64,000 nt of DNA from positions 86,182,116 to 86,246,115 of the forward strand of contig CM042010.1 in assembly GCA_023525715.1 (NCBI GenBank), in the 5' to 3' direction. The position numbers and the translations under genes were made by a program. Below the pieces are notes generated by a model, which ran no database searches, was not told the DNA's origin, and saw only the letters and a program-made list of their open reading frames with translations. Below are positions 1-12,082 of this stretch, one piece after another. The stretch comes from Cichorium intybus. Lineage: Eukaryota > Streptophyta > Magnoliopsida > Asterales > Asteraceae. Each line of letters begins with the position of its first letter. Position 1 is the first letter of the stretch.

Positions 1-470
1 AAATTTTAATATCAATGTGCTTAGTCTTAGAATGCTGGATAGGGTTTTTCACAATTTGGATAGCATCTTCATTGTCACGGAAGATAGGAGTGTCAAGAAA
101 GTTCATACCGTAATCAAGGAGCTGATGATGCATCCAAATGACTTGAGAACAGCAGGCCGATGCAGCAACATACTCAACATCAGCTGTAGATGTTGACACG
201 GTCTGTTGCTTTCTGCATTGCCATGAGATCAGCCTGTATCCTAGAAACTGACATCCAGCACTAGTGGACTTTCTGTCAATTTCACACCCTCCATAGTTGC
301 TATCTAAAAAAGCGTAAAGATCAACTTCACGGTTCTTTGGATACCAGAGACCCAATTTTGGTCTCCCTTTTAGGTATCTAAACATCCGTTTGACAACATC
401 AAGATGAGAAGGTTTAGGATTAGGCTGATAGCGAGCACACTAGCAGACTGCAAAAACGATATCCGGTCTG
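1..470 (-). pseudogene. Copia A RNase H domain (partial)
   Basis: Translation of the minus strand gives the Copia RNase H signature: a YGGCEIDRKSTSAGCQFLG-like stretch, then ISWQ, then STADVEYVAASAC near 150-270, followed by the CDSQ-type region towards position 1. In a functional element this domain removes the RNA strand of the RNA:DNA hybrid during reverse transcription in the virus-like particle. The stretch continues past the window edge. It is separated from the RT part by a stop near 471. A serine tract replaces part of the usual linker. Catalytic residues beyond the window edge cannot be judged. Confidence 0.85.
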
Positions 471-1280
471 CTAGGAGTCAAATACATTAGTGAACCGATC
501 ATCGAACGATAGTACGTTTGTTATCAGCGGTCGCTCAGCCATTGGAGTGTTAGCCTCTTTCGCATCCTTGAAACCGAACTTTGCAAGAATATCCTCTACA
601 TACTTCGCTTGATGAAGCAGGATACCCGTTGAACTTTGCTTCACATGCAACCCAAGAAACATTGTCATCTCTCCCAACGAACTCATCTCAAATCTTTTCT
701 TCATCACCGTCTCAAACTCCTTGCACAAAACATCGCTTGTAGAACCAAAGATGATGTCTTCCAAATAGATCTGGATAATGATTTGATCATCATCTTGGCG
801 CTTGATGAACAAAGTCTGATCAATACTTCCACGAGTGTAACCGTGCTGTACCAAGCACGAGGAGCTTGACGTAGACCATAAAGGGCTTTATCAAGCTTGT
901 AGACATGATTCGGAAACTGAGTTGACAAAACCAGGAGGTTGATCAACATAAATTTCCTCTTTCACCTCTCCGTACAAGAATGTTGTCTTGACGTCCATTT
1001 GGTACATGGTAAAGTTCATGAAAGAAGCGTAGGCAAGGAAGATTCGAATTGCTTCAAGTCGCGCCACAGGAGCATATACTTCCGTGTAATCAAGTCCTTC
1101 TATCTGTCTAAAGCCTCGAACCACCAGGAGTGCCTTATTACGCACGATCACTCCCGAATCATCTTGCTTGTTGAGATACACCCATCTTGTATCCAAAGCC
1201 TTTTTGCCTTCGGGTAGTTCCACCAATTGCCAGACATTCAACTTCTCAAACTGGTTCAGCTCCTCATGCATGGCATCCAC
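471..1280 (-). pseudogene. Copia A reverse transcriptase (broken)
   Basis: The frame starts with the DAMHEELNQFEKLNVWQLVELP segment, followed by TRWVYLNKQDDSG, the EVYAPVARLEAIR block and YQMDVKTTFLYGEV, all typical of Copia RT. The frame is lost near 891-945. It continues in another frame with KLDKALYGLRQAPRAWY, then returns to the first frame for GSIDQTLFIK and the palm motif. The catalytic YVDD is changed to YLED (about 740-750), so the enzyme would be inactive even without the frameshifts. The segment lies in the same frame as the integrase and is separated from it by one TAG codon at 1281-1283. Confidence 0.93.
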
Positions 1281-2603
1281 CTAACTTGGTTCATTTAGTG
1301 CCATCTCTATGTTCTTCGGTTCAATTTGAGAAATGAAGCACGAATAGAGACACTCGTTGGCTTGACCACTTTGGCTTCTGGTTAAGACACCATCATCTAA
1401 AGGGCCAATAACATTGTCAATTGGGTGGTCCCTTTGAACTCTTGAGGGAATTTCATATTGGAGCGAAGAAGTAGAGACCGGAAGATTGGTTATATTCTCA
1501 ACCCTTTCTGCGCCCGAAGCACCTCTATCAGAATCTCTAAAGTCATGAGAGGTACTTGCAATGTACTCATCAGGAATCCTTTCTGGAAAGAGAGAATCCA
1601 TGAGAGTAGAATCGAAAAGATCGGCAGGATCAGGTTGAATAACATCTTTAGGGGTAGTTGATTGTTCAATAGCTGGAGTATCGCCAACAACTTGGGATGA
1701 GACATCAGGAGCATCCTCAGTTATGGTAGCGGAAACAGGAGATGTGTCGTCATTAGGAATTTGATCTTGAATGATAACTGACGGAGTGATAAGATCAGAA
1801 ATGAAATCATCATCATCTTCTCTGTTGGGTCCACTGGGGCCTGGTTTGTCACCTGAAACAACATCAGAAAGCAGATAGAAAGGTTTAAACAGTTGAGCAT
1901 AATCAAACAACCAGTCAGGTCCAACACGGGCATTAGTTGGATTCTCTTCTAGCCAGCGAACATCAAACGATTCCACGATTTGCTTTGTCGCCTTGTTGTA
2001 CACTTGATACGTGGTTTTATTCACATATCCAACGAAGTAACAATCATCCGCTTTGGAGTTGAACTTCGGAGTAGCTTCAAGATGAAGAAGAGTACAAGGG
2101 CAGCCAAAGGTGCGGAAATGTGAAACATTTGGCTTGCGACCATAAAGAATCTCGTAAGGTGACTTCATTTGAGGTTTGTTGATGATGACCCGATTTTGAA
2201 CATAGCAGGCTGTGTTGATGGCTTCAGCCCAGAAAATCACCAGCAGTTTAGAATCACACAGCATGGTACGCGCAGCATCAATAAGAGTTCTGTTCCATCG
2301 CTCAGCAACACCAATCTGTTGCGGAGTACCAGCAGCACTAAACTGACGCGGGATACCTTTGTCTGCACAAAACTTGTTCAGAACTGCATTGTTGAATTCC
2401 GTTCCATTGTCGCATCTGATTGCTTTCAGTTTTTGATTCGTTTGATTTTCAATGAGTTTGATGAATCTAATGACCAGATCTGCAGTTTCACTTTTGTTCT
2501 TTAAGAAGAAAACCCATGTAAAACGTGAGTAATCATCAATAATAACTAAATAGTAAGAACAGCGATTAAGACTGAGAACATTGACCGGGCCAAATAGATC
2601 CAT
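1281..2603 (-). pseudogene. Copia A integrase and C-terminal linker
   Basis: About 440 codons. The DDE core is visible: VIIDDYSRFTWVFF (first Asp), IRCDNGTEF (second Asp) and GVAERWNRTL (Glu), with 35 residues between the second Asp and the Glu, as the family requires. The Copia GKR-like C-terminal part follows (YGRKPNVSHFRTFGCP, then KADDCYFVGY). After it comes a poorly conserved Ser/Asp/Pro-rich linker to RT. Integrase inserts the cDNA into the host genome with a 5-bp duplication. The usual PQQNGVAER reads PQQIGVAER. The frame ends in a TAG that replaces the Trp before the RT segment. Confidence 0.95.
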
Positions 2604-2608
2604 GTGAA

Positions 2609-3255
2609 TTAGCTGAAGAATCGAATCAATGGATTGATCTGCTTGGGCTTATATGACTTTCTGTGATGTTTGCCTTGAGCACAGGCAACACATTTCTCGA
2701 ATGTAATGAAGTCCTTGATTGGAAGTCCTGCAACCATGTTGTTCTTTGCTAGACGATTCAGATTCTTTACGTTGGCATGACTGAGACGTCTGTGCCACAG
2801 CATCACGCTTTGCTCTGCAGCTCTGGAGAATAAGCAGGTGACATTTTCAAGAGTGTTGTGATTCATGTCGATGATGTAAGCATTGCTTTTTCGTTCCGAT
2901 CGAACAAGAATCCACTCCTCTGGAATGACTACGCCGGGCTTGAGAAATAGACATTCCTTCTTAGTGAACTGCGTTGAAAAACCCTTGTCACATATTTGAG
3001 AAACGCTCAGCAGACTGTGCTTGAGCTCAGGTACAAAGTTGACGTTCTCAAACTTCAACACACCATTCGACACCGTCCCTTTTTCGTCATCATCCCTTTT
3101 TCACCTCCCGCAAAGCACACACATCCCCTGTTGAATTTCTCAATGTCTTGTAGTTGGGACATGTCGCCTGTCATGTGCCTAGAACAGCCACTATCAACAT
3201 ACCAAGGTCTGTTGATATTCCTCCGTAACTGTTCATGCACAACTCGCGGGATCAA
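2609..3255 (-). pseudogene. Copia A aspartic protease and gag-pre-integrase
   Basis: Two overlapping frames hold one ancestral region. At 3055-3255 the sequence PWYVDSGCSRHMTGDM contains the DSG active-site triad of the retroviral-type aspartic protease, which cuts the polyprotein during particle maturation. At 2609-3073 follow the LKHSLLSVSQIC segment and the zinc-binding HHCC domain: WHRRLSHAN, LAKNNMVAGLP, then CVACAQGKHHRKSY. A frameshift near 3060-3070 separates the two. A second break at about 2605 separates this part from the integrase, whose first residues (MDLFGPV) follow at once. Confidence 0.93.
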
Positions 3256-3482
3256 TTAGATTTAGGAACCCAGTCCATACGGAAACTGGGTTTACCTTCA
3301 CCATCAACACATTTAACAGATTCAAAGCTCATGTCACGTTGATCAAATATTGGTGAGACATTTGAAAATGTTTTAACACTGCCTTTGGGAACCCATTTCA
3401 TATTTGGTTTAAAATGATTATATTTTGACCAAATGGGAACATTAGCATTTGAAGAAGAATTAGAACTACTAGAAGTTGATTC

Positions 3483-5967
3483 TTAAGAAGACTTCGGTCT
3501 TACAAAAGTTGGTAGGCCATAGTTACTTCTAGAAGCAGTTCTATTCCAGGCATTCGTGTTATTTTGATTTCTCTTTCTAGAACGTGACCTTGAGGGTTTT
3601 CTCTTATAAGATTTCCCTTTTGGTACATTCTGCAAAAATGATTCATTTTGAGAAGCATACATCTGTCGGGGACAGTTTCTAGCAATGTGACCGACAATTC
3701 CATAGTTAAAACAAGTCTGTCTCTTTAAAGGTGCATTGGAATTTTGTCCAGGTCCAGATTTAATCAACTTATTTCCACACACACATGCAAACAAAAGATT
3801 TATCAGGCAAATTCTTCTTCTTAGCAGTTTTTGAATCAACGCCACAAAAAGTTTTAGAAATAACAGGAGTCTTAGAGTCAAATTTAACATCAACACAAAA
3901 ATCATCAGAATTAGTCTTCAAACAGGTTTTAATAAAATTAAAAGCAGGCGAGTCTTCAACTTCCTCAATCTTCATTTTTAATTTATCTGCACATGAGATA
4001 GAAACAGCAGTATTTTTCTTTTCAGAACTCTCAGCGGTTCCAGATGTACTTGGTTGAATGTAATTTGACAGAAAACAATCTTCAGATTCTTCAGTGTTTG
4101 GTGATGGAGTAAAATTATTATTGTAGGGAGGGGAACAGCACTATACCCAAGACCTTCACCTTGTATGTTTGACCAAACAGTTTGTTTTTCCAAAATAGTT
4201 TCAACTACTTCACTAGATACATATACCTTTTTAAAGGTTGATTCAGCAATTTCAAATTTTGATTTTAATGCATTTAGTTCAATAGTCAAACTGGCAATGT
4301 CTTGATTGGAAAACCTAAGGTGACATCTAGTTGTGCTAAGTTCATCTTGCATTTTTTGATAGTCTGAAGTTTTGGCATCTAAGGCTTCTTGAAGGGGTCT
4401 TAATTTCTTTTTATGTTTATAGACAAGGCTTTCGATTTCTAAAACTTCTCTAACTAAATTTTCATTCAGTTCACGATATCTAGCAAATATATCAGTACAG
4501 GACTGTGAGGAACAAGAAGTTTCACTAACCTCATTACGGGCAGGAGTGGTAGATACCATGAAGGCAAACTGCAAGTCCATCGTCTCTCCTTGAGCTGCAT
4601 CCACATCCATTTGTCCTTTAATCTGGGCCAGGTGAGCTATGCCTTCTCCATTCAGGTTCAGTTCTTCCAATTGATCTTCCCAGGTAAATTGCTGAGCCAC
4701 CATTGCCCTTTCATCATTCTGTGGATGAGCACCATCACGATTCGTTCCAACCGGCACCATGGTTCTGTCTTGATTCTCCATTCTTGGTTTGGTGCACTCA
4801 CGAGCAAAATGACCAAGCTCGTTGCAGTTGAAACACTTCAGATTAGCTTTGCTGAGACTCATCTTTCTCTCACGAGTGTTATTTGTCCAAGTGTTCCTTT
4901 CAGTTCGTTGAGTAAACTTCTTGTCCCTATGCACTGCCATAGCAATGTGCCAAGATATGTCTATCTCTTGCAAATCATCTGGATTGATTTGATCTAAGTC
5001 TCCAGCAGTCAAAGGGTGAAACAGTTCACCGGCCACCAAGGCATTGTAACAGTTTAAAAGACCAGCCATCAAACCAAGATTCTCTTCAGCACCTTGAGGA
5101 AGAGATTGAGCAACAGTTGGGGTCTTGCTAGAATAAGCAACAACGGGTAGAGCATAAGGTGCCACAGAGGATGAACTGGATTGAAATTGAGTTGAGGCTT
5201 TAGAAGTGGCATGACTGGTAGCTTGAACAGAGAAAGTATTGTTAGTTTAAGTTCTGATGTTAGCTGACTGGTATGAGCTAACATGATTCATTTCTCTCTG
5301 CTTGCCATCCATGTCACAATATTTTATGATAGTCATAATCTCAAAGTGAGAGTCTAGCTAGATCTTTGGTATTCTTGATGACAGCCACATTCATGTCCTA
5401 GCTTCTAGGAAGTGAATTGAGAAGCTTTTTGTTAACATCAATCTTGGGAAATGAAATCCCTGCAGTAGATAGCTCTGTGTGAAGGGTAGTGAACCGTTGA
5501 ATCTGTACTTCCAAATATTCTCCAAGGACGTGATTAAACATGTTGAACCTTTGGCAAAGCATATCTTGCATACTTTGTTTCATGTCTTCATTGCCCTCAT
5601 ATACGTCAATCAATGCGTCCCACAAAGATTTAGCAGTTGTATATTGACGGAAACCCTGAGGAATTTTAGGAGAAAGTACCATAGGCATGGTAGCAAGTGC
5701 TCTTTGATGTGGTTCCACCTTTTCAAAATCCAGATCAGTGTAATCTTCAAAGGGTTTGTCCACCAAAACTTCACCTCTCATCATAGTAATTCTAACTAGT
5801 GGACGAATAAAACATTTCCACAGCTTCACATCTTTCATTTTAATGTACTATTCAAAACGGTACTTCTATTCAGTAAAACCTTCAGCTTTAGTTAAACGAG
5901 GAATACGGGTAACGGTACCGATAACGGAATCGAGGTCACTGTTAACGGTTGACATTGCGGGATCCAT
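3483..5967 (-). pseudogene. Copia A gag (nucleocapsid) polyprotein part
   Basis: The likely start is the ATG at 5965-5967 (MDPAMSTVNSDLDSV), because the same frame runs through two TAG stops (5866-5868, 5848-5850) into the long segment 5398-5838. That segment has the UBN2-like gag core (LWDALIDVYEGNEDMKQSMQDMLCQRF). Another TAG sits at 5398-5400 and a frameshift near 5340. The second half (3978-5165) carries a CCHC zinc knuckle, CFNCNELGHFAREC, and then a heptad-rich coiled coil (about 4190-4480). A third part (3483-3905) has a second knuckle in which Cys2 is Tyr (CFNYGIVGHIARNC). Gag packages the element RNA. Confidence 0.92.
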
Positions 5968-6801
5968 CGGTAAATTTTTTTAAAGTTTAAGACTTAAGTT
6001 TCGAGAAATTAAGTCACTAATCAATCGAGCAATAGGACACACCGATCAATTAACTAAACCGATCAACTAAGTAACCGAGCAACAATAGTCAGCCGAGTAA
6101 TCAACTCGAGGAACCAAACCAAGTAACCGATCAATTGGGGCGAGACCAAATAACTAAAACCGATCAACCGAACAAGGCAGCTTAACCGAGTAACCTTCAA
6201 TGGACCAAACAACACAAGCGGACCGAATCACTAAAGCCACACCGATCAACCAATAAAACCGAGTAACAAGTCGGAAAGCTGGACCGAGCAACTCAAGCAG
6301 ACTGAACAAAGCCTTGAACCGAAAAATAGCTTGAACCGAACACCAAGCACTTAATCGAGTAACAGGCCAACGACCGAATAACTGAAACCAAAACCCTAAG
6401 TACCGATTAACTACTAATGGGCCAGCCGAACAAAGGCTAATGGACCGAGCCACTTCAGCAAACCCTAGAGGAGTGCGCCGCCAACCAATTAATACCTAGG
6501 AAACCCTAGCCGCCAAGGAGCCTCACCGAGCAACAGACACAAACCCTAAGCTCCTTTCAGCGCCGCCGATCAACCCTTGATAGTGCACCGATCAACCCAA
6601 AAACACGCCAAAACAGTTTCCGAAACACTCAAAATGGATCAAAAACGAATTTTTAAGGATTTTTGGATTAATAACTTCGAAGAACACCAAGAACTTCAAT
6701 GCCAAAAACACCAAAATAGTCCAAAATCTCACAAAAATTCACAAAAACGGATCAAACTCTCCAAATCTCCATGAACAAAAGATGATTGATATAAAAAACA
6801 A
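5968..6801 (-). repeat. Copia A untranslated leader rich in CCGA-type short repeats
   Basis: This is the stretch between the primer-binding site and the gag start. On the plus strand it is packed with variants of CCGATCAAC, CCGAGTAAC and CCGAACAA, most densely at 6020-6460, at irregular spacing. I see no coding signature. Such leaders normally carry packaging and dimerisation signals. That role is only a guess here. Confidence 0.6.
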
Positions 6802-6813
6802 GCTCTGATACCA
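6802..6813 (-). promoter_or_regulatory. Primer-binding site of Copia A (initiator tRNA-Met type)
   Basis: The minus strand reads TGGTATCAGAGC, the standard complement to the 3' end of plant initiator tRNA-Met. It lies two bases inside the LTR end at 6816 and so marks the 5' LTR and the element's orientation. Confidence 0.93.
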
Positions 6814-6815
6814 AT

Positions 6816-7229
6816 TGTAGGTCTAATGATCTCACAATAACAATGATATCAATCAAACAATCAAGAACACAAGGAGATTTATCAACTTCAATGCACTCTT
6901 TGTATTGATCAAAGACTAGTACATAAGTTGTGTGATTACCAACAACACTCAATATTCTCTCTCTAGGTTAGCACAATTCTCAAGGCAATCAACCCTTACA
7001 AATGATCTCATAAAGACCTTAAATACTCTAGACCTAATGACCTAATGACCTAGGCCCATGGGAACCGATCCACTAGCCCAAACAAGGCGTGGACCAAGGG
7101 ACCAAAACCGAACAACCTATAGTTGATCGGTCCCCACCGATTTTACAAATAAAACCCAAGACTATAATATTTTACAATTTTAGTCCTAATAAATAAAAGA
7201 TTAAACCAAACTAAAATTAATTCCCAACA
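6816..7229 (-). repeat. 5' LTR of Copia A (414 bp)
   Basis: On the minus strand the LTR begins TGTTGGGAATTAATTTTAG and ends CCTACA, giving the TG...CA termini of Copia LTRs. The primer site follows directly. The other LTR is outside the window, so identity and age cannot be estimated. Confidence 0.85.
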
Positions 7230-7503
7230 TAACCACATGAATAAAGTCACATCATTGTGCAATAAATAAAATTGTTGTTCTGAATATAAAAAATTGTTAT
7301 ATCCCTTAAGGAAGGTTAAAACCTTTTGTTCGTCATGCAACAAATCCTCATCATTTTTAGGTTGAAGTGTCTATTGGAGTAATTGACTGCTACATCAAGA
7401 ACTTGATAGTCCGTTTGATGAAGTGAATATGGAGTTGTTTACATGTATATCTTGCTTAAGTCCTAAAGATGGTTTCTCTTCTTTTGACAAGGAAAAGTAC
7501 TTA
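7230..7503. other. AT-rich spacer, no feature seen
   Basis: Between LTR A and the MITE there is AT-rich sequence without a convincing reading frame or repeat. The first bases after the LTR (TAACC) would be one copy of the target duplication of Copia A, but the partner lies outside the window. Confidence 0.5.
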
Positions 7504-7873
7504 AAGGGTGTTTGTGATTGCTTATTTAACTCAATAAGAAACTTTTGATAAAAATGCTTATTAGCTTATGTGGTGACAAAAAATAGTTTCTAAAAAGGGT
7601 TTGGATTCAATTATGTGGTGGCAAGAAGCTATAAGTTGATAAGTCATTTTTTTAAAATGTTTGGATTAACATATAGTCATTTTAAATTAATAAGGCATAA
7701 ACACTTTTCAAACGTAAGGAGTGTGTGACTTTTTTAAAACTCATTTTTTAGGGTAGTAAAAAGTTGTTTTCAAAAGAACTTTTCTATTTCTTAAATATTT
7801 TTTTAAAGTTGTTGACTTTTTGAAAAGCTAATAAGTCAATAAACACTTTTCAAACTCAATCTCAAACACCCTT
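7504..7873. mobile_element. PIF/Harbinger-type MITE (370 bp)
   Basis: The element starts AAGGGTGTTTG and ends with its inverse CAAACACCCTT. It is flanked on both sides by TTA (7501-7503 and 7874-7876), the three-base duplication typical of PIF/Harbinger (Tourist-like) elements. The interior is AT-rich and noncoding, with sub-terminal inverted similarity (TTATAAGTTGATAAGTC and related stretches). It would have been moved by a transposase supplied elsewhere. It shares interior words with the sequence at 22370-22756. Confidence 0.82.
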
Positions 7874-7926
7874 TTAATGCTACTATCTATACTTCAAAAA
7901 TTTCAAGCACCAATTTGGTGACTCTT

Positions 7927-8392
7927 TGTTGAAGATTACTTTGTGATTAAGTGTTTTCCCCATCCGAAGGTCTTGATCATGCGAAGCCTAGGTCTTTTAG
8001 CTGAAGGTCCGAAGGATTCAATCTGGAGGATCTGAAGGTTTTCCAAATAACAAACCTTATCCACTGCACATGCCTTTGCAGACTACGTGTTGCACGTTGC
8101 AACACTCTTATTGGATAGTACATATGTAGAATATTCTACATATCTTTTAGTACTATTGGTATCACTGATTACGTATAAATATTAGTGATATCATCTGTGT
8201 CGAGTATGCGTGTGATTACGACCCCAATTGTACAACCCTAATTGCAATATCAAAGCATTCGGCACTTGTTCTACTCAATTTGTGTGTTCTTTATAGTTCT
8301 TCAATATCTTTGTGTGTGTTGCTTATATCATTGAATTATTCCTTCGGAATATTGGTTCTTATCTAGTCATTGATTGAATTTCATAACCAACA
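7927..8392 (+). repeat. Probable 5' LTR of Copia B
   Basis: The right end is well placed: ATAACCAACA ends at 8392, and a primer-binding site begins two bases later. The left end is a guess at TGTTGAAGATTAC, which gives about 466 bp, close to the 431-bp LTRs of the related element E. The stretch contains GCGAAGG and TCCGAAGG words like those in E's LTR. Confidence 0.6.
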
Positions 8393-8394
8393 CG

Positions 8395-8409
8395 TGGTTT
8401 GAGAGCGGG
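8395..8409 (+). promoter_or_regulatory. Degenerate primer-binding site of Copia B
   Basis: TGGTTTGAGAGCGGG differs at two positions from TGGTATCAGAGCGGG, the site seen intact in element E at 43626-43640. It lies two bases after the presumed LTR end. Confidence 0.75.
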
Positions 8410-8554
8410 TTCAACTCGAAAACCAGTCAATAGAGTCTCGTTCTTGTTCTTACATTTCTAGATCTGGATTGAATCCTAGATATAGGTTTCTGCAACTGTA
8501 ATCAAAATATGTTACTTGTTTTCCTATAAAGATCCGGTTGAAAGCTCAATCAAA

Positions 8555-10643
8555 ATGACTGATTCAACAACTACATATGCGAACATGCTGAATTACGCCA
8601 ATCTCATTGGCTCATCCACCAAGGCCCCTGTTCTTGTTCCAACTTATTATGATTATTCAACAGAACGTATGAAAGATTATTTAGAAGGGTTAGATGAAGA
8701 CAAAGATATTTGGAGATCGATGTCAGAGGGACCTCACATAGACATTGAAGGTCGTTTTATCGTCGCTGATGGAGAAGCTGTTGAAGTACTCGCAGCTGCT
8801 GATTTGAAGAAGATCAAAAACGATGAAAGAGCAATGAGGGAATTGCGAAGCGGACTTGGTCCCGATGTTAGACACCACATTTCTGGTGTAAGATCAGCTA
8901 ATGAGATCTGAGATTACCTAGCAATAAGATTTGCTGGTGATAACACTCTTCAGTACTCATAGATTTTGGAAATTTCAAACAGCAAGAGAATGAATCATTG
9001 GAACAAGCCTATGAAAGATACAGCAACATGATTTATACTTTGGAAAAATATGGTGAGAAATGGATTTAGCAAGAGATCAACATGATGTTTTTATACAGCC
9101 TGCGGAAGGAGTGGAGACCTATTATGCTGATGGTTAAGTCCCACGAAAACATCAAAGGATATCAACTCACAGCTCTGTATAATCTGATTAAATCACATGA
9201 GCCTGACATTGTTGGAAGGCGAAGTCAGTATGCTGGTTCCTTAGCACTTGTGTCGAAGGTTGAAGAAGAAGAAAATGAAGATGAGCCTGATGGTTATATG
9301 GTTAATGAAAATGGTGAGACGGTTGCTCTATATGCAGCAAACAACCAAATGTTCAAAAAGCCATTTGGGAACAAATCCAACTCTGGAAAACCATTCGTGA
9401 AAACCTTTAACAAACCCTCATACACACCAAAACCCAAACCTGAGATCTATATTCCTAAGGAGGAAAACACCAAATCTTCGATTCCTAAGACTTCTGAAAT
9501 GAAGCCTTCTGAAACCCCCAAAGAGAAATCTGAAGAGAAGAAGTTTGCTGGTGACTCTGGGTAAGATTGTAATTACTATCATGGTAAAAATCATTTTGCG
9601 AAGGACTGCATGCTTCGCAAAAAGAACGAAAATCAATCCCAAGTGAAGGACGAAGCCTACTATGCAAGAAAATTAGAAGAGGCAAGAGAGAAAACAAAAG
9701 ATCTCGCTTTGATGGATTCGGAGGACAACATGGGAACATACCAGGTGTGGTCTTCGGACTCGGATGATGATGAAGTAAGGAAGCCAACTCATAGTGTATT
9801 TGTCGCTATTGATGCTGGTAAGAGCTTCTTGAAAGGTGCAGAATGTGAAGGTGTCTAATGATGCGAAGGTCTGGAAGGAAGATTCTTCGGATGATGAAGA
9901 ATATTGTCTGATGGAAAAGGATGCCCGCCCAACCATTCTTGAATAGGTATCAAAATTTCTTTCATCTTTTAAAGTTCCTGCATCTAAATATTCTGCTGAT
10001 ATTGCTGAAATAACATGTGATTGCTCTGTTATGAATAAAATGTTGATTGATGCTAAGAATAGGGCGAATGTCAGTGAGCAGGATATTCTTCAGTTGAGAG
10101 GAGAGTAGAAAGTTTGAAGCTATCCCTAGAAAAGGCCAACTTAAGAATCTCAATGTTAGAGGAGAATAGGGAGAAGTACTTGAATAATGGTGATGTAATC
10201 TTAAAACAGCGTAACATATTTTGTGAAACTGCGAAGAGATTGTACTCACATATAACTCGAATCTATCATTCTGCTGATGTTTGCAATGTTTAGCACAAAC
10301 AACTTTTACCTTTCATAGAGTTTGATTTGAAGGATATAGACAATTTTTCTTATGAATGTGAATCAATTGTCTCTAGATCAGAAGTTCCAAATACTTCGTA
10401 TAAGCATGGCTTAGTTCCGTAGAAAAATATTTGAATGCTAATGATCTGCTGAAATTATTGCCTAATGAAATTTCAATTCTTAAGAAATCTATTCCTCAAA
10501 TTGAAAATGAATCAGAATTTATTGTTGAAACTGAAACTGAATCTGATAATGATTCGGATATGGAGGAGGTTGATTGCTCTTCTTTGGCAGTATTAAAACC
10601 TTCATCTGCATCCGATGTGCCTATTATCCAAAGCAAACTCTGA
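8555..10643 (+). pseudogene. Copia B gag (broken)
   Basis: The best start is ATG 8555 (MTDSTTTYANMLNY), because it aligns with the start of gag in E (MAYNANNAMMNY) and both continue into GSS(T/N)KAPML/V. The frame stops at 8909-8911, where TGA replaces the Trp of EIWDYL. It resumes in another frame at about 9070 (FLYSLRKEW), with a TAA just before the zinc knuckle. The knuckle reads CNYYHGKNHFAKDC, so its second Cys is lost (CNYC in E). The C-terminal part has a QVWSSDSDDDEVRKPTH segment and an acidic stretch near 10530-10570, both shared with E. The protein would have formed the virus-like particle. Confidence 0.88.
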
Positions 10644-12082
10644 AAACAGACTTCGGAGTGAGGTTAAGGTTGTTTTACAAAACTATGTTTTGTGTGATTT
10701 CAATATCCTTAACAACATGTCAATTACTAAGCTCCCAGTTGAACTCAACTCGCTTCAACGTTAAATTAATCAAGTAGCTCAACACTACTCAGGATAAACA
10801 TATGTTCCGAAGTTTTCTTCATAAGTGAAACTTGCATTGACTAATAGAAAATTTTAAAACTTCCTTTACTTTTGTTTTCAAAATTGAGCTATACGAAGTT
10901 TTAAAAATGGATGGTACAAAAGTTCAAAAACACCATCAAAAGCTAAATATGGTGAAATTCTCAAAAGATTTATTCCAAAAATATCTAAAAAATTTTAAGC
11001 AAAGAAAAATGAAAAGTCAAAAGATTCAAAAGAAACAAAAAGCAACAAAATATAATATGAAGGAGAGTGCGAAGAAAAAGGAAATTTCAAAATCAGCACT
11101 CAAAGGCATACTTCTCTTTCTTAAATGAAAATATAAGGAGCTCCTATAACATAGTCGAGTACCTTCTAGAGAATATAAACATCTCAAGTAGTCTGTCTTA
11201 ATGACAATGTTGAGGTGGTGTATGGATCCCAAATGTTTGTCATCAGGGAAACGTATCCAAACACCTTGACTGGTGAAATGGGATAGATTTTTCGAAATAT
11301 TTTCAAGATCAATCCAAAATTTCAAAATCCCTTCGGATGCTCAACTCAAAAGTAAAAATGTTTTCAATTTTAATGTAGTGATTGCTAACATCCTTTGCAT
11401 GAAAATTTTGAATCATTCAAGAAAACCTCAAACAACTGTGCAAAATGTGAAATTGAGTTGAACTTAGGGTGGTTAGACTTAGCCGTCGCCTGACTGATGT
11501 TAAATCACACAGGCTTCGGAATGAAAAAAGGACTTCCAACATGATCTGAATGCCTCTGAATATAAACATTTTAAATCTTGGTTTCATAAAGTTCAGGGAA
11601 AATGAGGTCAAAGTTAACATGCGTTTATGCTAAAAATGCGTTATCAAATGAATTTAATGATCTTCGGAGTATTAATGATTTCCTTCAGATAAACTCTGTT
11701 ATCTGAAGGATATTCATAATCTTCTGAATGTTTGTATCATTCATTATTTTTCAGCATGCGAAGGTCCAAACATCATACATAAATTTCTTCGTGATGCGAA
11801 GACAGTTAATGCTCATTGATTTGAACATTTATGATACTTCAAAAGACAAACATTCTTTCAAAATAAATGACCGTTCAGAAGAATTACCGGTGACTCAGCA
11901 AATCTCGCCAAATCATAACAAAAAGATATTCTCTGTATGGTGGTTAAAATTTAAATTCATGATGACTGACACAGTGCCGTTTCCACTTTTATAGAGTTAA
12001 AGGAATGTTACGGTGCTAAAGTGGCGAAACCTGAGTGGACCCTTTCAACATGTGCATTAAATTCCCTTGGGACCAAAAACCT
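10644..12082. other. Copia B interior without recognisable pol
   Basis: I looked for the protease DSG, integrase DDE, RT YVDD and RNase H signatures on both strands and found none. Short Lys-rich and Ser-rich frames (10907-11128, 11273-11461) resemble low-complexity gag tail sequence rather than enzymes. A deletion of pol between gag and the accessory gene is the simplest reading. From about 12021 the sequence again resembles element E (the upstream region of the accessory gene). Confidence 0.6.

Larger units (their letters stand above)
1..7229 (-). mobile_element. Ty1/Copia LTR retrotransposon A (left end outside window)
   Basis: Read on the minus strand from right to left, the order is 5' LTR, tRNA-Met-type primer site, leader, gag with a zinc knuckle, DSG protease, HHCC gag-pre-integrase, DDE integrase, reverse transcriptase and RNase H. 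Integrase before RT defines Ty1/Copia. The window starts inside RNase H, so the 3' LTR and target duplication cannot be seen. Several in-frame stops and frameshifts make it defective. The stops I examined in gag and at the integrase/RT junction are TAG where a tryptophan codon TGG is expected, which fits deamination of methylated cytosine on the other strand. Confidence 0.95.

Noticed and set aside
6154..6453. 99-codon minus-strand frame in the leader of Copia A
   Set aside because: Translation of the CCGA-type repeats; it lies upstream of the gag start.
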